Origin: Gnetum montanum
Lineage: Eukaryota; Streptophyta; Gnetopsida; Gnetales; Gnetaceae
Reading direction: 5' to 3'
Assembly: GCA_015680685.1 (NCBI GenBank)
Contig: MNCI01025160.1
Coordinates: 18,899-69,913 of the forward strand
DNA: 51,015 nt
Positions 1 to 10,789 of the stretch are shown one piece after another. The first letter of the stretch is position 1; every line of letters begins with the position of its first letter. The notes beneath the pieces were generated by a model that saw nothing but the letters and a program-made list of their open reading frames with translations, was not told where the DNA came from and made no database searches. The translations under genes were made by a program, and so were the position numbers.

Positions 1-315
1 ATGCTTATGTTAGGACTAGTTAAACATTCGATAATTAGTTAAATCAAATTAGTTAGTCCAACTACTTTATTTCTCTTTAAGCATCAAAACCATAAAAATA
101 TAAAATGATAAATATCATATGCCTTAATTACACTTAACCATACTAGTGTACATCACAAGTGTAATTGGGAAGACAACGATTAACCTTAAGGCAAAGATTC
201 ACTTCCTAGAAGATTAGTGCACCAGAAATGATAAAGTTCATGGAATTTAACCAAATAACGCATGAACACTTTGTGATTCATATGGTTGGGTGTAGGGGTA
301 CCTTATCACTCATCA
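1..315 (+). repeat. 5' LTR of element A (3' portion only)
   Basis: The sequence matches the last ~314 bp of the 3' LTR (6018-6331) over its whole length with scattered substitutions, mostly transitions. It ends in CACTCATCA directly before the primer-binding site. The LTR starts outside the window. Confidence 0.9.
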
Positions 316-316
316 T

Positions 317-335
317 TGGTGCCATTGCTAGGAAC
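317..335 (+). other. Primer-binding site of element A (tRNA-Asp type)
   Basis: TGGTGCCATTGCTAGGAAC starts two bases after the LTR end. It is a decayed version of the TGGCGCCGTTGTCGGGGAC site that is intact in element D (42989-43007). That sequence is complementary to the 3' end of plant tRNA-Asp. Confidence 0.8.
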
Positions 336-471
336 TTTGTTTGTTGAAATGTGTACTATTTAGGTTTAAGTGAATACCATTGGTGTCATTGTATGAACCT
401 CAAGGTCAATATCATTCTTGCTATACATAGAATTATAAAAGCACATTGATAATTTTATTTTATTTTTCAAA

Positions 472-2790
472 ATGTCTTCTTCTCACAATCATGAAGATGT
501 CAAACTGTTGGTCCCATAGGAGTGCAAAGTGGTATATACTCATCTAGATGAGTATGTACCAAACTTCACCTTCATCCTACATCAGGATGAATAGCTACAA
601 TGGCGTGATATGGAGGGTAATGTCATCTTGCCCCTCAATTGATCTATGCTAGGGATGTTGCTTAAAACTCTTAAGTAGTTGGGCATTCTATATCTTCACA
701 AAAAATATGTTGTGGATAGTTATGACACTCGAAACTATTTTCGCATTGAAACACAAGGTAAGTGAGATTGACGTCAAGAGAAGCTCCATGAGGCTATGAA
801 TGGGAAACATTACACTAATCCCTTGTTCCTACTAAATCAAGATGACAATGAGGACCCTCCCTTTGAAGGTTCTCAACATGAATATTTTGCACCCTTGTTA
901 TTGATGACAAGGGTGCAAACCTAAACTTGTAATTCACTATTCATAAACTAGGTTCAAGAAAAAGTGAAAGCCAAGGTAGGGACTTGGGAAAGCATCACAA
1001 TAGTAAGGGATCTAAGGATGATGGCTGTAATAAGCAAAAAAGTGATGGTAGACACTGTGGTGGTGGTGGCACTCCACCTTCCTCTTCATCCTCTTCATTT
1101 GATTCTAAACATTCCTCTTCATTTGATAGTTCTCATAAAAGCTGCGATCAAAATAATCATGATGAAGGTGATCAACAAGACAACAATGACCATGAAGGCT
1201 ACCAAGACTGAAGGGATGGCTGAAACCATCATCAGTGTCATTAACATAGTGATGATAATGAACCTCTATTAGTAACTTGAAGTATGCTCAACATTGTAGA
1301 GGTAGTTAAAATTTCAACTAGGCATATGAAAGATAGTTGGATCAAGCACTTAGACATGAATAACATCCCAAGATATGGGNCACATTTACAAGATTTCCAT
1401 GGTGTCTGTGCCTTATAGAACATAGAAAATGAATGGCAAAAACTCAAGTTCTTCCCTAGGTTACTAATCAAGGAAGTTGAAAGTTGGTACCTGTCCTTGG
1501 AATTGGAACCCATTCATTGATGAAGTACCATGTTGGAGCTATTTATGATAAATACTAGACATACTTCAAAGTGTCTAATCTAAGAAGGCAAATCCAAGCC
1601 TAGAAATAGGGAACACATGAACCCTTGAATGCCATCATGGGTAGGTACTATTCACTCTTACACTGATGCCCTGGCCATGGTTATTCTCAGAGGAAAGAAC
1701 TTCATCACGTCATAGATGGACTTAGAGCAGAAACTAGAAGAACTCTTGGGGTGTATGCCCAAGGAAGATTGTTTGAACTAAGAGCTCATTAGATCCAAAT
1801 GCTAATTAAGTAGGTAGAAAAAGAAGAAGGTGAGCTAAGAAGAAGGGAAAGTGTAGAAGAGTATAACAGGGATCCTTCCATTAGAAAATGGGAGGTCTAA
1901 TTTTGTGAAGAGGAGGAGTCATCGCTTAATGAAGTGATGAATAGGAAAACCTTGCCCAAATCTATTTTTAACATTTTGGGAAAGGTTGATAAATTATGGG
2001 ACTCTTTGGATGAAAAATTTCAAACTGCTATAAAGATTATTGAAGAATCCAAAGAGCAAAATAGTGATCATAATTGTAGAAGGTGGAAAGAAGCTAAACA
2101 TGCCTACTAAAGAGGTAAGGGAAAAGCTGCTACGGTAGAGGAAGTTGTGGAAACCAACTCTAATGATGAAATTGTTTGTCACATCTATTAATACGACCAT
2201 CCCAAGGGATGTTATCCTTGGTGTCACACTTACAAGAGTCTGGGATGTATGCATTGAATCCTTGACTAGCATGTAGGGAAGCACCTAGATGATTGTCTTA
2301 TCCTCCAGGCAATCCAAGGTAGGTTCATCAACAACAATAAGCTTACTACCTAAGTGGACCTCCTTCATAACCTTATGAACAATATCAATAGTGGTACCAA
2401 CCACAATTGCCAGGAATGCCACTACTAAGGTAGTGGTACCCTTATAGGCAACCAAATCCATACAAGTACTATGTTCAACAACTTGTCTCTCCAAGACGTT
2501 CTGCAAGTCATACCTCATTTTAGCATCACTATTACCCTTCGAAGTACCACCAAACACATTTACCATCTACTTGGGGAAAGAACCCATATCCATACCACCC
2601 TCCACATCTATCTACACACACATCACCACCTTCAACTTAGTTATCTCTTACTCTATCCATGCAGGGTGAGATTCCTCCACAACCACAACAATATGCTACA
2701 AGGGCTATACATTCACAACCATCTTTCCATCCAAGTGGTTTGGACAATCAATCCAAAAAAAGACCCTTTTTGGAGCTAATAGGTCTCTTC
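472..2790 (+). pseudogene. gag: gag pseudogene of element A
   Basis: The start ATG at 472 opens a frame beginning MSSS, as in element B at 13750. The frame is soon interrupted by TAG codons and shifts. Recognisable parts in order are an N-terminal segment with the motif THLDEY near 540-560; a Ser/His/Asp-rich disordered stretch at about 1045-1205; a conserved gag core at about 1315-1960, with TRHMKDSWIKHLDMNNIPR and SWYLSLE also seen in elements B and D; and a decayed CCHC-type zinc knuckle near 2174-2215, where the second Cys has become Tyr. A Pro/Gln-rich tail follows. The protein would have formed the retrotransposon capsid. One undetermined base lies at 1380. Confidence 0.8.
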
Positions 2791-2807
2791 AATCCTTACA
2801 ATTTAGT

Positions 2808-3452
2808 TTGGTTGATTGTATTGCATCTCCAACACCCTCATCCTTTGCATCAAATACCTTCAAGTGCTCTTCAAACCAAGTGCCACCTCATATTCGCATT
2901 GTGATGCTAACGTATGCTATTTTTGATTGGATCAAGGTTGGGAATCTTTCCACAAAAATATTTGACCTAGGAAGTCCACTCATTTACTTGTTGATTGCTA
3001 GACATGAGCCATGCAAGGCTCTTTTGGACTCTATTTTTGGAGTTAATATTATCTCCCATGACATGTACAAGGCTTGGAACCTACCACCTCTTAAGAAGAG
3101 CAACATCCATCTAGAATTAGCAAATCAATCAATTGATGTTCCTTTAGGATTAGTAGAGGACATTGTAACCATAGTTTGTGGGTGGTCCTATCCTAGTGAT
3201 TTTCTAGTGATCAAAGTTGAAAATTACAAAAGTGACTTTCCCATCATTATGGTAAGAGCTTGGTTAAGCATGGTTGATGCACGTATGGGCATAAGGAACC
3301 TATCTCTAGAAATATCCAAAGAAAATGAATTAGGTAGGATCGAGAAAAAGCATATTCCATGCATCACATATAGTGATAATGGGTGCAATTGTGTGCAAAA
3401 GATTTGGTCCATCAAAATTATACACATTAAAGCATGCAATCAATGTGCATAA
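2808..3452 (+). pseudogene. pol: Retroviral-type aspartic protease of element A (catalytic motif damaged)
   Basis: A 214-codon open stretch, the longest uninterrupted one in element A, aligns throughout with the protease of element D at 39719-40265. The catalytic triad, DSG in D, reads DSI at 3027-3035, followed by FGVNIIS. The flap-to-C-terminal part is well preserved (WNLPPLKKSNIHLELANQS, then GLVEDIVTIVCGWSYPSDF) as is the ILGRPWL-like box, here IIMVRAWLS near 3244-3270. The protease would have cleaved the Gag-Pol polyprotein. The open frame probably survives by chance, since flanking gag and RT carry stops and the active-site Gly is lost. Confidence 0.8.
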
Positions 3453-3754
3453 GAAAACAATATTCAAAGGTGTCTATATACAGCAACCACACACTAGGAG
3501 AGTACCCAATGGCTGATAGCTAAAAACTTTACCAGCTAGCATGGAATATGCATTTTTAAACAATGGTAAACTAGTCATAATTAATGCTAAACTTGCTCCT
3601 AAACAAAAATAAAATTTGTTAAAGGTAGTTAACAAATGGCTAATAGCCTTTACTTGGTCATATCCTGAGTTGACTAGAATCGATCTAAGGATATGCTAGC
3701 ATTGCATTTACACTGATCCAACCATGAAGCCTAGAAGGTAGATGTAGAGATGAC

Positions 3755-4600
3755 TAAATTCCAAATTGAAGCAGATCGTCGAAGAGGAAATTGAACAACT
3801 CCTCAAGGTGGGGTTCATCTATCCAATCAGGGATAGTGACTGGGTTAGCCCACTTGTAATTGTACCAAAGAAAGGTGGCAAATGATGGGTTTGTATCAAC
3901 TTTTGGTTGTTGAATATCGAAACATTTAAAGATCATTTTCCACTACCATTTGTGGATCAAGTATTGAACACCATATTTGAGCATTGTTATTATAGCTTCT
4001 TGGATGGTTATAGTGGTTATAACCAAATCCAAATTACGCTAGAAGATTAGGCTAAGACAACATTCATGAGTCCTTGGGGGATTTTTACATATTGTAAGAT
4101 GACGTTTAGTTTGTGCAATTCCTCTGCAACATTTCAATGCTTGGTCCTTAGTATTTTTCAACAATAGATCAATAGTGATGTAGAAGTCTTCATGGATGAC
4201 CTTTTCACCTATGGAGCTACATTTGAGCAAGCCTTGAACCACCTCAAGCAAGTATTGAAGAGATGTGTTGAAACAAACTTGTGGCTTAATTGGCAAAAGA
4301 GCCATCTCATGGTCTAAGAAGGCATTGTGCTAGGAAATCAAATTTTACAAAAAGGGATTGAGGTAGATCTAGAAAAAATAAGAGTAATCCAAATAACATG
4401 TCAACTAGAGACCGTTAAAGATGTTTAGTCATTCCTTGGACACACTAGCTACTATTGATGATTTGTAGAGAATTTCTCTAAGATCAAAAAATCATTGGTA
4501 GAGCTTACATAGAAAGATGCACCTTTCATCTAGACCAAGGAATGTGAACATCCATTCCAATACTTAGAAAAGAAACTCATATAAACACTAATCCTACAAG
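3755..4600 (+). pseudogene. pol: Reverse transcriptase pseudogene of element A
   Basis: The segment follows the usual RT order: a K(I)VEEEIEQLLK entry, GFIYPI, SPLVIVPKK, a degraded version of the VDYRxLN block, then PLPFVDQVLNT, YSFLDGYSGYNQI, and the catalytic box FMDD at 4189-4200 with both aspartates intact. It continues into the thumb with QVLKRCVETNLWLNW and the VLG box. In-frame stops are mainly TAG. It copied element RNA into cDNA inside virus-like particles. The catalytic box is better kept than in element B, where it is FMEE. Confidence 0.85.
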
Positions 4601-5035
4601 CACCAGATTGGTTCTAACCCTTCCACATCATGACAAATACATCTAACTATGCCTTGGGAGTAGTGCTCATGTATATGGATGATAAGAAATTGCCCATACT
4701 ACATCCAATGTGTGAGTTGAAGCATTGTGGAAGCACAGTTAAATTACATCACCATGGAGAAAGAACTAATGGTAGTGGTGTACACGCTAGAAAATTTTAG
4801 GCACTATTTACTTAGCTACAAAGTGTTTGTGCATATAAACCATAGTGTAATCCACTTCCTCATGAACAAGCTAGCAATGAGCCCTCATGTCATACAATGG
4901 CTCATGATCTTGTAGGAATTTGATCTCACAATGGTAGATTGAAAAGGAACTAAGAATGTGGTTGTTGATCACCTCTCTCACTTAGGATGGGATAATAAAG
5001 AGGAGGAGAGCCCTCTCTCTAGTCAGTTTCTAGAT
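4601..5035 (+). pseudogene. pol: RNase H pseudogene of element A
   Basis: The text holds the plant gypsy RNase H series: SNYALGVVL near 4640, YITMEKELMVVVYTLENFRHYLL near 4740-4810 (motif with the catalytic Glu), the HINHS block near 4840, MNKLAMSPHVIQWLMIL, and the connection motif VVVDHLSHL at about 4960-4985. A frameshift and stop codons break it. It gives the intact target-site sequence for the insertion that splits the RNase H of element B at 18184/21623. Confidence 0.85.
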
Positions 5036-5224
5036 TAACTCCTCTTTATAGGAGCAATAAGTGAACAAACACCTATAGAAATAACATGGTATCCTCACTT
5101 ATCTTCTCACTCAGGAGATGCCACAAGATCTTGACTTCAGAAAGAAGCAACAATTTCTTCATTGGACCAAATATTTCATGGAAATCAATAAACACCTTTA
5201 CAAGGTGTGTGTAGATGGCTTGAT

Positions 5225-5512
5225 TCATTTGTGTGTCCTTGATGAAGATCAATTGTGCATTCTCTAGGATACTCACAAAGGGCCTTTAGGAGGCCACTAT
5301 ATAGGGAGATGCATAGCCATAAAAATGTTGATGGCAGGATACTATTGACCTATAATGTTTAGGGATGCCCACCAGTTCATCAAGTCTTGTGAACGTTTTC
5401 AATGAGATGGGGGGATGACTACTTGCATGGAAGGTTCTAAACAATGGATTTAGCCACTAGAACCTTGTTATATATGGGGTGTTGACTTGATGGGGCCCAT
5501 AATACCCATGTC
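5225..5512 (+). pseudogene. pol: Integrase N-terminus of element A, truncated by deletion
   Basis: A zinc-binding integrase start is readable: HKGPLGGHYIGRCIAIKML with the two histidines, then AGYY, DAHQFIKSCERFQ where the second Cys of the HHCC motif is replaced by Phe. It continues to WGVDLMGPIIPMS. At that point element B goes on into the catalytic core (MGPIAPMSNGKEY at 22402), but element A jumps into LTR sequence. The DDE core is therefore missing. Short shared letters around ATGTC at the joint suggest deletion by microhomology. Confidence 0.8.
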
Positions 5513-6331
5513 GATGTAGTGTCTATTTTTGACTATAAATACACTTCTACTAGCCACATTTATGGTAACAAAGATTTTAGTTGTAGTAAAGCTCTTGTAG
5601 TTTTACCACTTTAAAAGTTAGGAATTTCCTCCTAAGTGCTCATAGTAGGAGTCATTCAGTGTATGGATCTTTATTTGAGCATTGTTGTACCTGAGCATGA
5701 CAGTGTATGTGGTAATAAAGATGAGATTTCCAATAAACTTTGCAACACTTTGGATAGATTAAATATTTTGTTTATGCATTTAATGTTTCAATTATTTATT
5801 TAATAATTTTAATTACTTATTAAATGTTTCTAGTAAGTAAGCTAATGAATTAATTAAGAAAGATAGATTAAACACATAAGTACGACCACTTCGAGTGTAA
5901 CACGTATTTGTTTGGTAATCCTAGTAGAATTATTGCTTGGTATGCCTAGTAGTGTAGCACTTGGTCATCTAGTAGTGAAAACATGGGTTTAGGACATGTA
6001 TAGAAATTGGGACTAGATGCTTATGTTAGGACTAGTTAGACATTCAATAATTAGTTAAATCAAATTAGTTAGTCCAACTACTTTATTTATCTTTAAGTAC
6101 CAAAACCATAAAAATACAAAATGATAAAAATCATATGCCTCAATTACACTTGACCATATTAGTGTACATCACAAGTGTAATTGAGAAGACAATTATTGAC
6201 CTTAAGGCAAAGATTCACTTCTTAGAAGATTAGTGCACTGGAAAGGATAAAGTCCATAAAATTTGACCAGATCGCACATGAACACTTTGTGATTCATATG
6301 GTTGGACATAGGGGTACTTCACCACTCATTA
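5512..6331 (+). repeat. 3' LTR of element A, 5'-truncated
   Basis: From the fusion point on, the sequence follows the LTR of element B (12835-13591): TATA box, the conserved transcribed block, an AATAAA at 5714-5719, and a terminal part repeated at 1-315. The LTR start, the polypurine tract and most of U3 are missing because of the deletion. The LTR ends CACTCATTA where the 5' copy has CACTCATCA. Confidence 0.85.
5534..5541 (+). promoter_or_regulatory. TATA box in LTR of element A
   Basis: TATAAATA sits at the same place relative to the downstream conserved block as in elements B (12843, 27650), D (43863, 37813, minus strand) and E (49999, minus strand). This conservation across four elements supports it as the LTR core promoter. 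Confidence 0.7.
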
Positions 6332-7190
6332 GTGGCTAACAATGATTGATGAAGTGGTGAAATATCAATGAAGTTAGGTGAATCTAGTGCAAATAGTTAA
6401 TACTATTAATAAAGTTAGGTGACTGTATTACTTTAGTATAGCAAGGTAACTTTAGTGCAAACAAGTAACACTTATGTTAATGTTGATGTCACCTTCTAAC
6501 TGGTAAGGTCTCTTGAATCAAATTATTGAAAATGTGATGCCTTGAATCTTGATAAAGAACACTTGGTGATGCTTTAACTCTTCCCTCTTTTTTCCTCTAA
6601 AAGGTTTCATGACTAGGGTCAAAGCTCCATATTTATAGTAACACAACTACCCATTAATTTTCTTTTCATTGGGAAATTTCTATGGATTTTATCCCAAGAA
6701 ATTAGCAAGTTTCAATTTTTATTTTCAAGCTTCAAATTGACGACGATGGTGACATTAAACATTACCTTGGATCTTAGTGTTTAAAAAAGTACCAACAATG
6801 ACATTGATGTAGATGTGACACCTTCAACATTAGTCTTTATGTTTATTAAAATATCTAAATGATGTAGAATTAAAGCCTAGTTAAAGTAGAACTACCCTTC
6901 TAAAGATTAACAATGCTAGTAGTGATGTTGGACTATCATTAGGGTGTCATTTAATAAGGGTAGACCATATTAACATTGAAATTGTTATTTGAGTGTCAAT
7001 GGGGTGTCACTTGTATAAAATATTGAAAAATCATTGAAATGAAAGTGATAATTAATTGGACTAAGAATGAGGATATTTTTTGGGATGAGAGAGAAGCTCC
7101 CAATATTGTTCCCTTTTGATGTATGTTTTTGAACATGTTAAAAGAAACATGTATCAACAACAAGAAAAAATATTCATGGAACACGAATGA
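6332..7190. other. Intergenic spacer between elements A and C
   Basis: No convincing coding sequence, RNA gene or terminal repeat is seen. It is AT-rich, with loosely repeated short words such as AAAGTTAGGTGA near 6375-6420. The last five bases (AATGA, 7186-7190) are the probable left target duplication of element C. Confidence 0.6.
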
Positions 7191-7971
7191 TGTAGGGACA
7201 CCTTTTTTTATTCCCTTTCCTTTGCTCTATAGATGGTTTTTCCAAGTTTTAGAAGGATCAAGAAATGTCTTGGGGATCAAAGAGATGTCTAGATCAAGTG
7301 TAAAGACCTTGTAGGAGATATCTAAGGTTTAGGAAAAACATATGAATTGAGTTGTAGAAGTCTTAGGTAAGAAATCCTCATTTTTGATGAGACATCTCAT
7401 ACCCAAGTGAGACGTCCCAGCTACCAAACAAGGTTGATAGTAAGATGACCTAGGAATGTCAAAGATAATCCAAACAAGTGAGGAAATTTTTAAAATTACC
7501 ATTCTAATTTGGGAAATAACCAAAACAATGGAGAAAAATATGGAAATATCATAAGATCATGAGATGAGAGATGAGTTGATGTATTTTGTAAGAATTGTGG
7601 TGAAAAGCATATTGAGTGTAAGTTTATCATTGCAACTTCAAGGTCAATTATGTGTGTGTTGGCTTGTGTATCTCATGTGTCTTGCTTTGTGTTAAGATCT
7701 CAGTTCTAAGTTGTGGAAGAGATTCTCTATTGGTTGTGCCTTGCATTAAGGATAATCGTTGTGTGGTTGTAGAGCCTCATGCTTTGTAACATCATTTGAG
7801 TGTTATGAGTATTTTTTGGTGATTTGTGGGTTATGTAATTTTGTTGTAATATTTGCTTCAATAATTAAAGATAGCTAATTTTTTAAAATTTGTAGCATAT
7901 TGATATGTATTTCATAATTTCTAGATTTAGTGGAATTGAAGGTTATTTTATATTAGAGTAAATCTAATCCA
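7191..7971 (+). repeat. 5' LTR of element C
   Basis: It starts TGTAGGGACACC and ends AATCCA. It aligns with the split 3' copy at 12057-12703 and 28250-28527, where the ends read TATAGGGACACC and TACTCCA. Divergence is considerable (rough reading about 20%), and there are indels, so the insertion is old. It contains copies of a GAGACATCTC-like word near 7385-7410. It also shows the uninterrupted sequence of the site that element B entered in the other copy. Confidence 0.85.
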
Positions 7972-7978
7972 TCATTAT

Positions 7979-7990
7979 TGGGATTAGAGC
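7979..7990 (+). other. Primer-binding site of element C (initiator tRNA-Met type)
   Basis: TGGGATTAGAGC lies eight bases past the LTR end. It differs by two changes from TGGTATCAGAGC, the standard initiator-Met site of plant chromoviruses and copia elements. Confidence 0.7.
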
Positions 7991-8089
7991 TTAGTGTTGA
8001 TTATTGTTTAAACTTGGTTGTAGATTTTTTTAAGCTTTAAATAGCCCTTTAGAAAAAGTAGGTGCAAGCCCTAAATAAAGACTCGAAGA

Positions 8090-8680
8090 GCATGAAGTTT
8101 GCCTTCCAATTGATAGGTCCTCAATTAGATGAGATCAGTGTAATGGTAGATAGGAATGTTGGTTCTAGCCATATTCAAACACATTTAAGTAATAAGAATT
8201 CAAATTTGGGTGATGAAGAATTTTTTTAGCTAGGTGAAGAGAATGATGAGGATGGACAATCTAGCTATGGGAGTGTAGAAACTTATTAGCAAAGGATTCT
8301 AGTGGAAGGAAATTCATTACCTCATGTTAGAATCAATAGCTTCATTAGTAGCCACTACTTCTCACAGAAAGCTTGATAAGAAAGATGAAGCAAGGCTTGC
8401 TAGAACATTCAGAAATGCTGCTAGACTCTTGTATGTAGAGTTGAAGGCTTTCAATGATGTAGATGATACTAATGCATTTTCAAGTTAAATAAAGGCATTT
8501 GAAAAGCACTTTGACTAGGAAGAGGTTCCAAATTAGTTGAGGTATGGCTGAATCCAAATTAGAAGATATTGCTTCTACTTGATGGGAAAAGGAGTCCTAG
8601 GGTTATGAAAGACAAAATTGTCAATCCATCAAAGATTGGAATNTTAAATTCTTATACATTAAAGGGGAATGTAAATAGAG
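8090..8680 (+). pseudogene. gag: gag remnant of element C
   Basis: The position between PBS and protease and scattered readable pieces (for example KDDEARLARTF-like text near 8375-8410 and KAFEKHF near 8490-8510) mark it as the gag region. No intact capsid core or zinc knuckle could be traced. One undetermined base lies at 8643. Assignment rests mainly on position. Confidence 0.5.
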
Positions 8681-8689
8681 GAGACTATC

Positions 8690-9080
8690 CTAATAGAAAT
8701 TGTTATTTTGGATTGAGGCTAGATATTTTCTTAGTGGGGAAGTGATTCATGTATTAATTGATAGGAAAGCCCAAGAAAATGTTATTTCTTCTAAGGTAGT
8801 TACTAGATTAGATTTGGTAACTAATCCTCACCCAAGTTCCTACAAGGTACATTAGTTATCTATGGATTACTCTTAAGAGATGATAAAACAATGTGTTTTA
8901 AAATTTAGAATTAGAAGTTTTCATGATGTGGTAAAATTTGATGTTCTTTCAATTGATTTCACTAATGTAATTCTTGGTAGTCCTTGGAATTTTAACAATG
9001 GTGCTTAGTTTGATGGAGCAAGAAATGTGTGGATGGTAACTATATTTTTTGGAATCCATTAGTTGATTGCCATGACAGCT
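8690..9080 (+). pseudogene. pol: Aspartic protease remnant of element C
   Basis: The translated text shows the familiar chromovirus protease line: HVLIDRKAQENVISSKVV near 8745-8800, where the expected catalytic DGG or DSG reads DRK; LDLVTNPHPSSYKV; FDVLSIDFTNVILGSPWNF near 8935-8990, the hallmark LLGRPW box; and DGARNVW. TAG codons interrupt it. It is a different protease subfamily from that of A, B and D. Confidence 0.75.
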
Positions 9081-9329
9081 AAATAAGTGAGGTAGCAAAG
9101 ATCACTAAATGCTTCATTAATCCTATAAGAGAGAGGGAATACATTAGGGAACATGATGAAATAAGTTTTGATATTTTTGTTATATCAACAGTTGCTTCTA
9201 ACCATGATGATGTGCAAGTCAAACTTCCTACAGGTATGTTAGTCTTGAAGGAGAAATTTTCCAAGGTGTTCAAGGGGGAATTGAATGGATTACCACCAAT
9301 GAGAAATATATAACATGAAACTGACTTCA

Positions 9330-10237
9330 TCCCTAGTGCTACCATTTTAAATGAGAGAGCTTACTAGATGATACCAAACTAGTGGGAAGAATTGAAAAGG
9401 CAAGTAAAGTAGTTACTTGTAGATGGATTTGTGAATAAATCCATTTTAACTTATGTAGTTCTAGTAGTGATCATGCCAAAGAAGATAGGAATGAATGGAG
9501 ATAGGAATTGATTCTAGGATAGTGAATAGGATAATAGTGAGATACAGGATTCCTATTCTAAGGATGGATGATATCCTTGATTTCCTTACTAATGTCAAAA
9601 TTTTTAGCAAAATTGATTTGAAGAGTGGTTACCATCAAATTCTATTTAGACTTGGTGATGAATGTAAAATAACTTTTAAAATACCAAATGGATTATTTCA
9701 GTGATTAGTGATGCCATTTGGGCTCACTAATGTAATTTCTACTTTCATGAGCTTGATGCATGATGTATTGAAGGACTTGATTGGTAAGTCTTGTATTATC
9801 CTTCATAACAATATTTTGGTATATAACTATAATGAGGAAGAGAACTTAGATCACTTGAGTATGGTGTGTTTTAAATTGAAGGAGGAATATTTAGTGATCA
9901 ATGTGAAGGAAAATAATTTTTAAAGAGAAAAATCACATACTGGGGGCATGTGATTTCTAAAAATTAGATTTAGATGGAGGCTAACAAGATGAGGGCTATT
10001 AGGGATTGGCCAACTCCTAAGAATGTTAAAGAAGTAAGATCATTCCTTGTTTTAACACATTTTTATAGAAGGTTCCTAAACAAATTTAGTGCTATTTTTT
10101 GGCCTATTTTTACTTTGTTAAAGAAAAATAAATATTTCAGGTGGGATAATGAAACCCTAAGGAGCTTTAACTTGCTAAAAGAAAAAATTACTATTGAACT
10201 AGTGCTTGTAATTCTAGATTTACGAAAGCTTTTTTAA
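9330..10237 (+). pseudogene. pol: Reverse transcriptase pseudogene of element C (active site lost)
   Basis: Blocks in order: KQLLVDGF-type entry near 9400-9430; IDSRIVNRIIVRYRIPILR at about 9505; DDILDFL; FSKIDLKSGYHQI near 9601; FKIPNGLFQ; LVMPFGLTNVISTFMSLM at 9705-9760. The catalytic box appears as LHNNILVY, with both aspartates changed to Asn (9807-9812), each by one G-to-A change. The thumb part carries MRAIRDWPTPKNVKEVRSFL at about 9990. Three long open pieces in two frames show one main frameshift near 9930. Confidence 0.85.
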
Positions 10238-10620
10238 GTGGAGGTCAATGCAAGTACAATTTACCATTAGTGGGGTAGTCTCACAAGAAGGTAGGCCTCT
10301 TTCTTTCTTTTTAGAAATGTTAAACAAGTTAAGGAAAAAATATAGCATATATGAGAAGGAGTTGTATGCTCTTCTCCAAGAAATCAAGCATTAGAGGCAC
10401 TAGTTGTTGCTCAAGAAGTTTATTTTGATGATGGACCACAAAGCATTACAATTTCTAAATTTTCAACAAACGTTGAATGTAAAGCACATGAAGTGTGTTA
10501 CATAGTTACAAAAGTTTAATTTTGTGCTTCACTATAAAAGTTAAAAAACTAATGTGGTCATTGATGCATTGTCCAAGCTACATGTGGTTAATTTTAGTGT
10601 ACCTCATGTGGAAGGTATGG
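10238..10620 (+). pseudogene. pol: RNase H pseudogene of element C
   Basis: VEVNAS near 10240 replaces the usual DAS start (Asp to Asn). YEKELYALLQEIKH follows at about 10350-10392, then LLLKKFILMMDHKALQFLN at about 10407-10462, then QKFNFVLHYK near 10510. A frameshift precedes the end motif VIDALSKLH at about 10558-10586. The order and spacing are those of chromovirus RNase H. Confidence 0.8.
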
Positions 10621-10789
10621 GTGATTTTACTAATTTGTATGAACATGATTTTGATTTTTGGCAAGTTTGGAAAAGCCTAAAGGAGTTTTTGTTGAGTAAG
10701 ATAGACCAATAGAGGGATTATAATATTCAAGATAAATTTTTATTCAAAAATGGAAAGGTATGTGTTCCTAATTGGGATTTTAGGAAGAA

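Larger units (their letters stand above)
1..6331 (+). mobile_element. Element A: decayed Ty3/gypsy LTR retrotransposon (Tat/Athila-like), truncated at window edge
   Basis: About 315 bp at the left edge recur at 6018-6331, which identifies the two as LTR ends of one element. Between them, in order on the plus strand, lie a primer-binding site, gag, protease, RT, RNase H and the start of integrase; this order (integrase last) is that of Ty3/gypsy elements. The PBS resembles the 3' end of tRNA-Asp, the type used by plant Tat/Athila elements. The coding region is full of stop codons and several frameshifts, so the element is dead. Integrase is cut short and joined directly to the interior of the 3' LTR. 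Element B in the same window is a close relative and serves as the reference. The 5' part of the left LTR lies outside the window, so no target duplication can be checked. Confidence 0.9.

Noticed and set aside
1241-2566. Minus-strand open frames within gag of element A
   Set aside because: They are shadows of the plus-strand gag frame and have no independent motif.
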